Below are positions 26,816-34,893 of a DNA stretch of 64,000 bases, one piece after another; position 1 is the stretch's first letter, and the number at the start of each line of letters is the position of its first letter. The DNA is from Nostoc sp. S4 (lineage in GTDB: Bacteria > Cyanobacteriota > Cyanobacteriia > Cyanobacteriales > Nostocaceae). The position numbers and the translations under genes were made by a program. Where the stretch lies: assembly GCA_029379225.1 (NCBI GenBank), contig JAQYWR010000012.1, forward strand, positions 1 to 64,000, in the 5' to 3' direction. The notes under the pieces were generated by a model. That model saw only the letters and a list, made by a program, of their open reading frames with translations, ran no database searches and was not told the origin of the DNA.

Positions 26816-27543
26816 ATTCTAACTTAATAACCCAAGACAAAGAGCGAATCATCAATCCTATTGACCGTCCGACAATCACTCAAGACCTTTCGGAAAATGT
26901 GATTTTGACCACGGTTGACGATCTCTACAACTGGGCGCGGCTTTCTAGTTTGTGGCCGTTGCTATTTGGTACTGCTTGCTGCTTTATTGAGTTTGCAGCT
27001 TTAATTGGCTCACGATTTGATTTTGATCGTTTTGGACTAATTCCTCGTTCTAGCCCCCGCCAAGCCGATTTAATCATTACGGCAGGGACAATTACCATGA
27101 AGATGGCACCCCAACTGGTGCGGCTTTATGAACAAATGCCAGAACCGAAGTATGTAATCGCAATGGGAGCTTGCACGATTACTGGCGGGATGTTCAGTGT
27201 TGATTCTCCGACAGCAGTGCGCGGAGTTGATAAACTGATTCCTGTGGATGTGTACTTACCTGGTTGTCCTCCTCGTCCAGAAGCAATTATCGACGCGATT
27301 ATTAAGTTGCGGAAGAAAATCGCTAATGATTCGATGCAAGAGCGGAATAAAATTAAGCAAACTCACCGCTATTACAGCACAACTCATAACCTCAAACCAG
27401 TAAAAGAAATTTTAACTGGTAAGTATTTGCAGTCAGAAACTCGCTCTGTACCACCGAAAGAATTGACAGAAGCGATCGGTATGCCAGTACCACCTGCATT
27501 GCTGACAGCAAAGACACAAAAGGAGGAACAAAGCCGTGGCTGA
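26806..27543 (+). CDS. ndhK: NAD(P)H-quinone oxidoreductase subunit K
   Basis: NdhK carries the terminal 4Fe-4S cluster N2 of NDH-1. The cluster ligands appear as [12 protein letters not shown], then [11 protein letters not shown] and [12 protein letters not shown]. The length is 245 residues, with the C-terminal extension usual in cyanobacteria. The start ATG lies inside ndhC, and its end overlaps ndhJ by 8 bp, so ndhC-K-J is a tight operon. Confidence 0.98.
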   Translation: MVLNSNLITQDKERIINPIDRPTITQDLSENVILTTVDDLYNWARLSSLWPLLFGTACCFIEFAALIGSRFDFDRFGLIPRSSPRQADLIITAGTITMKMAPQLVRLYEQMPEPKYVIAMGACTITGGMFSVDSPTAVRGVDKLIPVDVYLPGCPPRPEAIIDAIIKLRKKIANDSMQERNKIKQTHRYYSTTHNLKPVKEILTGKYLQSETRSVPPKELTEAIGMPVPPALLTAKTQKEEQSRG

Positions 27544-28066
27544 AGAAGAATCTAAACCAGTACCAGCAGCGAAAGAAGAGTCATTGGTAGAAGCTGGTAA
27601 AGTTTCTCAGTGGTTAACAGAAAATGGTTTTGGGCATGAGTTTTTGCCACCAGACAAAAATGGGGTAGAGATAATTAAAGTGGAGCCAGATTTCTTGCTC
27701 CCTACCGCTACAGCCCTCTATGCTTATGGGTTTAATTATCTCCAGTTTCAAGGTGGTATTGACCTTGGTGCAGGACAGGAATTAGTGAGTGTATATCACT
27801 TGATTAAAGTGGGTGATAATAGCGATCGCCCCCAAGAAGTCCGCTTAAAGGTGTTCTTACCACGAGATAATCCAAGAGTGCCTTCAGTATATTGGATTTG
27901 GAAGACCGCTGATTGGCAAGAACGCGAGTCTTACGATATGTTCGGCATTATTTATGAAGGACACCCAAATCTCAAACGACTTTTGATGCCAGAAGATTGG
28001 GTAGGTTGGCCTTTGCGGAAAGATTATGTCTCGCCTGATTTCTACGAATTGCAAGACGCTTATTAA
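27536..28066 (+). CDS. ndhJ: NAD(P)H-quinone oxidoreductase subunit J
   Basis: NdhJ is the 30-kDa-type subunit of the NDH-1 peripheral arm. The family signature [22 protein letters not shown], followed by [12 protein letters not shown], is clear. The length of 176 residues is normal. It uses a GTG start within the ndhK end, with AAGGAGG 9 bp upstream. A strong hairpin terminator follows. Confidence 0.98.
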   Translation: MAEEESKPVPAAKEESLVEAGKVSQWLTENGFGHEFLPPDKNGVEIIKVEPDFLLPTATALYAYGFNYLQFQGGIDLGAGQELVSVYHLIKVGDNSDRPQEVRLKVFLPRDNPRVPSVYWIWKTADWQERESYDMFGIIYEGHPNLKRLLMPEDWVGWPLRKDYVSPDFYELQDAY

Positions 28067-28093
28067 TTAGTGCTGAGTTTCACTAGTTAATTA

Positions 28094-28119
28094 ACCCCTT
28101 TCCGGTGGCGGAGAGGGGT
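28094..28119 (+). terminator. Terminator after ndhCKJ
   Basis: ACCCCTTTCCG and CGGAGAGGGGT form an 11-bp stem with one mismatch and a 4-nt loop, followed by AATGTTTTAGCATTTT. The position right after ndhJ fits an intrinsic terminator. Confidence 0.75.
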
Positions 28120-28225
28120 AATGTTTTAGCATTTTGGATTTTGGTTTGCAACATTTGAGATAATGGTGCGTTGTCGCAAACACTCAACGCACGCAAAAGG
28201 ATGCGATTACTGTATTGTCTTGTCG

Positions 28226-28918
28226 CTACTTTGAAGGCTTACTCAATGCTTTAACAAGCTCGTCTTTTTTCATTTTAGTGATGCCAATAATCCCTTGTTT
28301 TTTTGCCATCACTTTTAGCTCGGCTGTTGTCATTGTTTTGAGAATACCGATATCAGTAGTTGTATCTGGCATCGGTTGAGGAGTTAGATAAAAAACTTGA
28401 TTTAAAGCATCAAGTTTTTTACCTTTGGTAATACCACACTTTAAATCAACAATTGGTTCTAATGTCTTCCAATATTCACGAGGAGCTTCATCAATTCGGT
28501 TTGTAGCTATAGCAGGTTTAACTGCTTTGAGAACGCTATCTGGTTGCTTGACTAAATACTCTAATGCTGCTTTTATTTCATCCCTAGACGCCTTAGAGAG
28601 ATTGATTTTTGGAATTTCTTCTCCTGCCAGTACTTTTGTGACTTCAACTGTCTCATCACTACCATCAGTAATAATGCACCAAACGCGATCTAAACGAGCG
28701 GCTTCTGCAATTGCATAAATGAAAGAGTTACCAATGACTTGATACTTATTTTTGCCAGTTTCTTTTACAATTACTGGAATCCAATTTCTTCCACCTTTTT
28801 GATTCAGTAAATGAGCTGAAGCTTTAATTAAAAATTCAGGTGCATCAGTTCCTTCACCAGGGTCAATTTCATCCAAATATAAATGCATCAAGTTTCCAAT
28901 ATCGCTGAGGCTACTCAT
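28226..28918 (-). CDS. ParB-like protein with C-terminal SAP/Rho-N-like domain
   Basis: This 230-residue protein probably works with the ParA-type ATPase upstream, whose stop codon it overlaps by 4 bp (ATGA). Residues ~42-85 (NWIPVIVKETG, then YQVIGNSFIYAIAEAARLDR and VWCIITD) follow the ParB/sulfiredoxin-fold pattern, but the usual G-E-R-R nucleotide motif is G-N-S-F here. The C-terminal ~35 residues (MTTAELKVMAKKQGIIGITK...) resemble a SAP or Rho N-terminal nucleic-acid-binding helical hairpin. No membrane or signal sequence is present. The ParB assignment is by pattern only, and the function is unknown. Confidence 0.75.
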   Translation of the reverse strand: MSSLSDIGNLMHLYLDEIDPGEGTDAPEFLIKASAHLLNQKGGRNWIPVIVKETGKNKYQVIGNSFIYAIAEAARLDRVWCIITDGSDETVEVTKVLAGEEIPKINLSKASRDEIKAALEYLVKQPDSVLKAVKPAIATNRIDEAPREYWKTLEPIVDLKCGITKGKKLDALNQVFYLTPQPMPDTTTDIGILKTMTTAELKVMAKKQGIIGITKMKKDELVKALSKPSK

Positions 28919-30252
28919 TGTAAAAAATATTCCTTTGCTAGATTTTTGTAATATTCATGAGCAGATCGATCTCGATAAACCGCAGGAATACGCGAGAAAG
29001 CTGAACCAGCTATGTTAGCGTAGCTTGGAAGCTCATGAATACGAAGGTCTCTGTTGGCATTGGTATACTTGGGATAGAAGTAGGACAGTAAATCAAATCC
29101 CTCTTTTTGAGCATTTTTAAGAATATTATTAATTTCTTTTTGAGCAACTTCTAATTGAAATGGTGTAATCTTTTCCCCATTGAAAAAAATTGGTAATGGA
29201 ATGGGGCTACCATCACCTTTTTGAGATTGGACTTCAGGAATGAATTTCTTCATTACTATTGCTGCATTTTCTAAAGAGAAAAGATTGTTATGCTTTGTGG
29301 GAATGAGAACGACATCAGCCGCATATACAGCTAGCTGGCTAAACACTCGCCAGTTGGGTGGCGCATCTATCAAAATATAGTCGTATTCTTGTCTTGAAAA
29401 TTCTAACTTGTCATAAAGAGTGGGAAATTTAAAGTAATTACGCAACAGATTTTCAGATACATCTGTCAGTTCTCGATCGGCAGGAATAATATCAAATCTA
29501 AGTTCTGAATTAACCTTCCTTAGAGGAAATTTATAAGGATGTAGAGTACTTTGAAGTTCTATATTCCGTTCCTTAAGAGCCTCAAATACACTACCTTTAC
29601 TTAATGGAAGACCTAAAGAACTTGTTAAATCTTGTTGATTTGGATCGAAATCGATCGCTAGAACCTTTTTCCCTAAAAAAGTTAAAATAGCTGCTAAATT
29701 AACGGTAGTTGTCGTTTTACCTACTCCACCTTTGTTGTTATAAAGCGCGATGGTTAAAGCTTTAGTGGGATTTTCAATTTTTTTCCGAATTGAAGCGACT
29801 ACATTATCAATATTATCTGCATCAAGTGGAAGACACTGTGTTGCAGGATAAATCACTTTTCCATGCTTGCGAAACAGTTGAATATGGCAAGAATTAGTAA
29901 TAATTCCCCACTGGATTGTTTGACAATTAGGTGCAAGTAGATAATTTTTTAGTTGTTTAACCGTTTTTTGATACTGTGCAGCATCTTCAGATAAGTTAAC
30001 ATCCCTTCCCTTCAACTCCAGCAGAAGGTATGGATTAGATTTTGTATGTAAAAAGATATCATCTCCAATAGTTCTCCTAGCGGCTTTATCAACAGCTCCA
30101 TCACCAGTATTATATTGCGGATGAATTTCTTCAGATTCAAACCCTAATTCTCTCAGCAAGTGAGAAGCGAAAAGATGGTCTACAACAGCTTCTGGTGCAT
30201 TTTCGGGCAGGCTTTGTAATGCCGCTCGAAGACTTATAATTGTCATGCTCAT
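28915..30252 (-). CDS. ParA-type ATPase fused to an HsdR-N (PD-(D/E)xK-like) domain
   Basis: This 445-residue two-domain protein has at residues ~20-140 a type I restriction HsdR N-terminal-like fold. Asp64/65, then the nuclease motif LLLELKGRD (E79, K81) and the following QYQKTVKQLKNYL segment match the PD-(D/E)xK core with its Q-motif. Residues ~165-440 are a ParA/MinD ATPase with deviant Walker A NNKGGVGKTTTTVNLA (K174, K179), switch I DFDPNQQDLTSSLG and Walker B YILIDAPPNW. It is the first gene of a two-gene unit with a ParB-like partner. Partition, plasmid exclusion or phage defence are all possible; none is shown by the sequence. Nuclease activity requires the D-ExK set to be functional. 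Confidence 0.88.
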   Translation of the reverse strand: MSMTIISLRAALQSLPENAPEAVVDHLFASHLLRELGFESEEIHPQYNTGDGAVDKAARRTIGDDIFLHTKSNPYLLLELKGRDVNLSEDAAQYQKTVKQLKNYLLAPNCQTIQWGIITNSCHIQLFRKHGKVIYPATQCLPLDADNIDNVVASIRKKIENPTKALTIALYNNKGGVGKTTTTVNLAAILTFLGKKVLAIDFDPNQQDLTSSLGLPLSKGSVFEALKERNIELQSTLHPYKFPLRKVNSELRFDIIPADRELTDVSENLLRNYFKFPTLYDKLEFSRQEYDYILIDAPPNWRVFSQLAVYAADVVLIPTKHNNLFSLENAAIVMKKFIPEVQSQKGDGSPIPLPIFFNGEKITPFQLEVAQKEINNILKNAQKEGFDLLSYFYPKYTNANRDLRIHELPSYANIAGSAFSRIPAVYRDRSAHEYYKNLAKEYFLQ

Positions 30253-30654
30253 AGTGTGGGGTGACTTCCAGCAATGTCTAAGTCTAGTGTTCCCACTTCA
30301 GGACAATTATTTATTGTGTTTGTCTATCATTTATCGGAAAAGGTTACAAAATTACTCTAATAACCAGACAAAAACAGACGCCAAACTTAGTAATTTGGAG
30401 GTAGATTGAGGAACTAAACCCAACATTACCCATCCCAGATAATTGGGTTTCACTTCGTTTAAACTAACCTACAATTAAGTCTAATTTTAAGTTTGAAAAC
30501 ACGCTCTAGTTCTTTTGCGATCGCTCTTTTGCATTTCCATCATCATTGATGCCACAGCTACACCCCTCGTAGACATTGCACTGGGTTTTATTCACAACGA
30601 GAAACGTCTCTATAAGGATTAACAGAAATTTTATCTGTACAGATAAGTAGTAGG
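30253..30654. other. Intergenic region with left copy of ~140-bp direct repeat
   Basis: This 402-bp gap lies upstream of the ParA-type gene (divergent). It contains the first copy of an imperfect direct repeat (30,444-30,583) whose second copy is at 31,271-31,410. No gene is recognised. Confidence 0.5.
30444..30583. repeat. Direct repeat flanking hicAB, left copy
   Basis: This runs from GGGTTTCACTTCGTTT to GACATTGCACTGG. It aligns across its whole length with 31,271-31,410, sharing blocks such as CAATTAAGTCTAATTT and CTAGTTCTTTTGCGATCGCT. It may be the remnant of a duplicated coding segment on the minus strand (...EMQKSDRKRTR... in both copies) or a mobile repeat. Confidence 0.75.
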
Positions 30655-30831
30655 ATGAAAGTACGCGAAGTTATCAAACGACTATAAGCTGATGGTTGGT
30701 ATCTTGATAGAACTAAAGGTAGTCATCAACAGTTCAAACATCCAGATAAACCTGGTACTGTAACAGTGTCCGGTAAGCCAAATGTGGATGTGCCAATTGG
30801 TACTCTGAAAAATATCTGGAGACAAGCTTGA
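30655..30831 (+). pseudogene. hicA: HicA-type toxin gene with in-frame stop codon
   Basis: This is too short and interrupted for the ORF track. The frame reads MKVREVIKRL-stop-ADGWYLDRTKGSHQQFKHP, continuing VTVSGKPNVDVPIGTLKNIWRQA, a complete 58-codon HicA mRNA-interferase fold (dsRBD-like) with its catalytic His in KGSHQQF. Codon 11 is TAA (30,685-30,687), where relatives usually have Glu (GAA), so one G-to-T change would explain it. No downstream in-frame ATG allows restart before the catalytic His. The gene is otherwise intact and is followed by hicB after 14 bp. A sequencing error is the main alternative. Confidence 0.85.
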
Positions 30832-30845
30832 TTGGAGGAAGACTG

Positions 30846-31070
30846 ATGCGTTATACAGTTGTGATTGAAAAGGGAGAAACTAGCTATGGCGCTTATATCC
30901 CTGATTTACCAGGTTGTGTAGCTGTGGGCGAAACTTTAGAAGAAGTCAAGCAGATGATTGCAGAAGCTATTATATTTCATATAGAAGGAATGCTAGAAGA
31001 TGGTTTACCTATACCTAAACCTACAAGCATTGCTCATGAGGTTGAAGTTGCAAACTACAGCAAAATATAA
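30846..31070 (+). CDS. hicB: HicB-type antitoxin
   Basis: This 74-residue protein has the HicB partial-RNase-H fold: MRYTVVIEKGETSYGAYIPD, then LPGCVAVGETLEEVKQMIAEAI and the FHIEGMLEDGLPIPKP segment. It would bind and neutralise HicA. It lacks the C-terminal DNA-binding helix-turn-helix of longer HicB proteins. The start at 30,846 is chosen because GGAGGA stands 7 bp upstream; the track ORF begins at an upstream TTG inside the hicA end. The toxin gene upstream carries a stop codon, so this may now be an orphan antitoxin. Confidence 0.92.
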   Translation: MRYTVVIEKGETSYGAYIPDLPGCVAVGETLEEVKQMIAEAIIFHIEGMLEDGLPIPKPTSIAHEVEVANYSKI

Positions 31071-31943
31071 TTATAGTAAATCACAAAATTAGCCCTAAAT
31101 AATCCTCCTAGTACAGTAGGCAGAAATAAACAGACCATCTGGAATTGATAAAAGGGTTATGGTATAGGTATTCTTTCTTTTTACACTTTGACTTCGCTTA
31201 GTGTAAACTTTTGACTTTTGACTTTTGCCTTGTTGTACTAATACACTGTGATGGAAGTCAACGCTGATGTTGAGTTTCACTTCGTTTAACCCAACCTCCA
31301 ATTAAGTCTAATTTGCAGTTTGAGAACACCTCTAGTTCTTTTGCGATCGCTCTTTTGCATCTCCAGCTTAATTGGTGTCGCAGCTGCACCCGTCATAGAT
31401 ATCGCTGGACTCAATAGCTATGATAAGATGCTTGGATATGGAAATTGAACAAAAAACAGGAAATCCTATATAACTAAGACATATCTGACAAAACTTTAAA
31501 TAAAATACAATGATTAGACATCATTTTACACGTCTTTACCAAAAAAATTACGCTCTTCCAAGAGATAAGAAATGCTAAAATACTCGATTAAATAATTAAT
31601 TGATTATTTGAAGTATCAAACTATATCTATATAAATCAATTCATCCCTTCATTCAGCAATGCTCTAAAAATATCCATTGGAGTATTGATTTTTAGTAAAT
31701 ACCTAAGTTAGATTAGTGAGTATTTTTTGTTACTTGTAAGTACTACTGAGTTGGTCTTTTTTATTAAAGTTTTTAAAAGCTTGAAAGCTTTGCTATCGCT
31801 GGTTTTGAGTGTTAGTTTATGAGCAAAAAGACAATTTTTCAATCAGAGATGTTGTTCTAAAACGTGGACAAATTGAATCTTTACTGTAGAATCAAAACCA
31901 ACTTCAGACATATAAAATACGTATTAATTTTGGAGGTAGGATT
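31071..31943. other. Long intergenic region before murA
   Basis: This 873-bp gap contains the right copy of the hicAB-flanking repeat (31,271-31,410) and then ~530 bp of AT-rich DNA. No coding sequence, RNA gene or terminator is supported. The 68-residue minus ORF at 31,095-31,301 has repeat-like, biased composition and was not accepted. Confidence 0.5.
31271..31410. repeat. Direct repeat flanking hicAB, right copy
   Basis: This runs from TGAGTTTCACTTCGTTT to GATATCGCTGGAC and is the partner of 30,444-30,583 in the same orientation. The two copies bracket the hicAB pair, with a start-to-start distance of 827 bp. Confidence 0.75.
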
Positions 31944-33311
31944 ATTAATCCTTCTAGCAGCTTACCAGATGCCAAATTTGCTCCCAAAGCAGACTCCTCA
32001 GTCTTGCAAATTTGGGGTGGGCATCCTTTGCGAGGTAATGTAAAAATTAGCGGGGCAAAAAATGCAGCATTAGTAATCATGGCTGGAGCCTTGCTGTGTC
32101 CAGGTGATTGTCGCATCCGTAATGTTCCCTTATTAGCGGATGTAGAGCGGATGGGTCAGGTGTTATCGGCTTTGGGTGTACGTTTAAAACGCCAGGGTGA
32201 CATCTTAGATATCAACGCCAGCGAAATTAAAACATCAAAAGCTCCCTACGAACTAGTTACCCAGTTGAGGGCGAGTTTTTTTGCCATTGGTGCGATTTTG
32301 GCAAGACTGGGAGTAGCGCAGATGCCCTTACCAGGTGGTTGTGCTATCGGGGCAAGACCAGTTGATTTGCATGTTCGGGGACTGCAAGCAATGGGAGCGG
32401 AGGTGCAGATTGAACATGGCATTTGTAACGCCTATGTTCCTGGTAGCAATCGGAGATTGAAAGGAGCGAAAATTTACTTAGACATCGCCAGTGTCGGAGC
32501 GACGGAAAACTTGATGATGGCGGCTACCTTGGCAGAAGGTGAAACAATCATTGAAAACGCTGCTAGAGAACCGGAAGTAGTTGATTTGGCTAACTTCTGT
32601 AACGCGATGGGAGCAAAAATTACTGGGGCAGGGACTAGCAGAATTATCATCGAAGGAGTCCCCAAGTTGCATTCTGTTGACTACAGTATTATCCCCGATC
32701 GCATTGAAGCAGGAACGTTTTTAGTGGCAGCAGCAATTACCCGCTCAGAACTTAGCCTCTCACCTGTGGCTCCAGAACATCTCATACCAGTAATTGCCAA
32801 GCTGCGCGATATTGGAGTGACAATAATCGAGGAAGCGCCCGAACATTTACGTATTCTCCCAGCAAAAACCTTCAAGGCAACTGATATTGAAACCCAATAC
32901 CATCCAGGTTTTCCTACAGACATGCAAGCGCCGTTCATGGCTTTGCTGACATTGGCCGAAGGCGACAGCGTAATTAACGAATCTGTCTTTGAAAATCGCT
33001 TGCGTCATGCCTCAGAGTTAAATCGTTTGGGAGCAGATATTCGTGTCAAAGGTAATGCTGCTTTCGTTAGAGGAGTACCGAAGCTGTCTGGCGCACCAGT
33101 ATTAGGCACAGACTTGCGAGCATCCGCAGCACTAGTCCTAGCAGGACTAGCAGCAGAAGGACAAACTACAATTCAAGGATTACAGCACCTCGATCGCGGC
33201 TACGATCGACTTGATACGAAGTTGCAGCAATTGGGAGCTAGAATCCTACGAGTGGGGGAGGCATCAGCAGATGCACAAATTGCTCCCAGTGTCACTAGCC
33301 TGTCAAGTTGA
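31944..33311 (+). CDS. murA: UDP-N-acetylglucosamine 1-carboxyvinyltransferase
   Basis: MurA transfers enolpyruvate from PEP to UDP-GlcNAc, the first committed step of peptidoglycan synthesis. Visible are [20 protein letters not shown], the [17 protein letters not shown] block, [17 protein letters not shown] and the C-terminal [18 protein letters not shown]. The conserved loop normally holding the reactive Cys reads [15 protein letters not shown], so the Cys is present. The track starts at TTG 32,004, but the frame is open upstream, and GGAGGT (31,932-31,937) stands 6 bp before ATT at 31,944. The resulting N-terminus ([15 protein letters not shown]...) resembles what I expect of Nostoc MurA, so an ATT start is the best guess. 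Total is 455 residues. Confidence 0.9.
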   Translation: MNPSSSLPDAKFAPKADSSVLQIWGGHPLRGNVKISGAKNAALVIMAGALLCPGDCRIRNVPLLADVERMGQVLSALGVRLKRQGDILDINASEIKTSKAPYELVTQLRASFFAIGAILARLGVAQMPLPGGCAIGARPVDLHVRGLQAMGAEVQIEHGICNAYVPGSNRRLKGAKIYLDIASVGATENLMMAATLAEGETIIENAAREPEVVDLANFCNAMGAKITGAGTSRIIIEGVPKLHSVDYSIIPDRIEAGTFLVAAAITRSELSLSPVAPEHLIPVIAKLRDIGVTIIEEAPEHLRILPAKTFKATDIETQYHPGFPTDMQAPFMALLTLAEGDSVINESVFENRLRHASELNRLGADIRVKGNAAFVRGVPKLSGAPVLGTDLRASAALVLAGLAAEGQTTIQGLQHLDRGYDRLDTKLQQLGARILRVGEASADAQIAPSVTSLSS

Positions 33312-33631
33312 AATTGATGCTCTGATGAGGAGATGGGGTGATGGGGAGATGGGGAGATGGGGAGTGTGGAGAGTGTGGGAAGTGTGGGGAGTGTGGGGAG
33401 AGAGGGGGGCAAGATTTCTTCCCCATCCTCCCACACCTCCTTTTCCTCCCACACCTGCATTTGTTCCCACCACCCTATCACCCCACCACCCTACACTCCC
33501 AATGCCCAATGCCCCCCTGCATACCTAGCGTGGGTAATGCCGACCCGACTTAATCGCTATACTATGTTTGGGAGGCTGTTTCATTTAACCAGCCAGCTTC
33601 CATAGTTGTATTTTTTATCGCTTGCTGCACT
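33312..33631. repeat. Low-complexity G-rich then C-rich repeat region
   Basis: After murA, GATGGGGAGATGGGGAGAT-like units and GTGTGGGGA-like units (about 33,330-33,410) are followed by the C-rich CCTCCCACACCTCCTTTTCC unit (33,425-33,470), the same family as window positions 1-91. The two halves are roughly inverted and could pair. Several ORFs of the track here are by-products of this composition. No gene is present. Confidence 0.75.
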
Positions 33632-34510
33632 ATGTCTTTCTTCAAAACCCCCCTGATTGGTTTAAAAGCTGACTCATTTCGTCATCCATTAGATCTGGAA
33701 GCTACTAATGCGCTCAAGCAGATACCAGGTATCGATATGTTGGTGCGAAATTGGCTCGGCCCAATGGCAGAGCAGGTTTTTTATGTAGAAAATATTGCCT
33801 CAAGCGTTCTGGTGAGTGAGAAACAATTGCCTGATTTACATCAGCTGTTGTTACAAGCCTGCAAAATCTTGGATATAGAGCCTCCCCAGTTGTACGTCCG
33901 ACAGCATCCAGCTCCCAACGCTTATACCTTTGCTGTGCGGGGTAAACAACCTTTTATAGTTCTGCACACTTCCTTAATTGATATCCTCACGCCAGAGGAA
34001 ATCCAAGCAGTAATTGCCCACGAGTTGGGACATCTCAAGTGTGACCATAGCGTTTATTTGACGCCTGTAAATTTACTAATATTAGCTGCGGCAATTGTGC
34101 CGAATGTCGGAGCCTTTATTGCCCAAGCAATACAAGCACAACTATTGGAATGGGTGCGCTGTGCTGAGTTTACCTGCGATCGCGCTGCATTGCTAGCAAC
34201 CCAAGACCCCAAAGTTGTCATGTCCGTATTGATGAAACTAGCTGGTGGTTCTCCCACCTTAGCACCGCAATTAAACCTCGATGCCTTTGTTGCCCAAGCC
34301 CGCGCTTACGATGATATTAGCAAGACTGAACTTGGTGAAATGGTCAAAGCTGCCCGCACAGCCCAATTAACTCATCCAGTACCAGTGCTACGGGCGCGAG
34401 AAATTGACCGTTGGGCAAGCAGCACAGAATATCAATCTCTAATTCAAGGTCACGGACTTAAATCTACCGATAGTCAAGTTGTACCCCAAGGCGGCTGGCG
34501 AAACTGGTAA
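33632..34510 (+). CDS. M48-family zinc metallopeptidase
   Basis: This is a HtpX/Ste24-related membrane-associated zinc endopeptidase. The zinc site is HELGH (H130, E131, H134), with the third ligand Glu expected in CAEFTCDRAAL near residue 178. LYVRQHPAPNAYTFAVRGKQPFIVLHTSLID precedes it, as in the family. A hydrophobic helix (VYLTPVNLLILAAAIVPNVGAFIAQ) follows the zinc motif, so it is probably membrane bound. The length of 292 residues fits the shorter cyanobacterial group. The target is unknown; quality control of membrane proteins is typical of relatives. Confidence 0.92.
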   Translation: MSFFKTPLIGLKADSFRHPLDLEATNALKQIPGIDMLVRNWLGPMAEQVFYVENIASSVLVSEKQLPDLHQLLLQACKILDIEPPQLYVRQHPAPNAYTFAVRGKQPFIVLHTSLIDILTPEEIQAVIAHELGHLKCDHSVYLTPVNLLILAAAIVPNVGAFIAQAIQAQLLEWVRCAEFTCDRAALLATQDPKVVMSVLMKLAGGSPTLAPQLNLDAFVAQARAYDDISKTELGEMVKAARTAQLTHPVPVLRAREIDRWASSTEYQSLIQGHGLKSTDSQVVPQGGWRNW

Positions 34511-34600
34511 ATTTACCACAATCACCAAACAAGGCAATATCTTTTGAGCAAATAATTTGTAATTCGTAATTCATAATTCATAATTAAGAATTTATGAATT

Positions 34601-34816
34601 ATGAATATAAGCTTTTTAATTTTTAAGAAAAAACCGGAACAAGCAATAGAGGGACTAGAAGCACTTCCCTCAAATAATCCTTTACGTTCCAAAGCGATAA
34701 ATTTATTATTGACTTTAAAGACGACGTTAGAAGTAAATAAAAATATAGAAGATGAGGAGAGAGATTTAATTATACGTTTATCACCTATTTACGAACAGAA
34801 ATTAGAAGAATTATAA
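34601..34816 (+). CDS. Small hypothetical protein
   Basis: This is a 71-residue ORF with coding-like composition (KKPEQAIEGLEALPSNNPLR...; helical C-terminus ERDLIIRLSPIYEQKLEEL). I do not recognise it. No Shine-Dalgarno sequence is visible, and the ATG lies at the end of an AT-rich inverted repeat (ATTCATAATTCATAATT/AATTTATGAATTATGAAT). It could be a real small gene or the remnant of a longer one. Confidence 0.45.
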   Translation: MNISFLIFKKKPEQAIEGLEALPSNNPLRSKAINLLLTLKTTLEVNKNIEDEERDLIIRLSPIYEQKLEEL

Positions 34817-34893
34817 ATAGGTTCCTTAGCGATATATCATAACTTTGATGGAATTAATAAAGACATCCCATCGCTTAACCCACGGTCGCTACT

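Noticed and set aside
31095-31301. 68-residue minus-strand ORF downstream of hicB
   Set aside because: Its Lys/Ser/Val-biased composition comes from intergenic repeat DNA (CTTTTGACTTTTGACTTTTG), and no RBS is present.
33200-33605. Several overlapping ORFs on both strands after murA
   Set aside because: All are produced by the G-rich/C-rich repeats (peptides such as WGDGEMGRWG). None has coding character.
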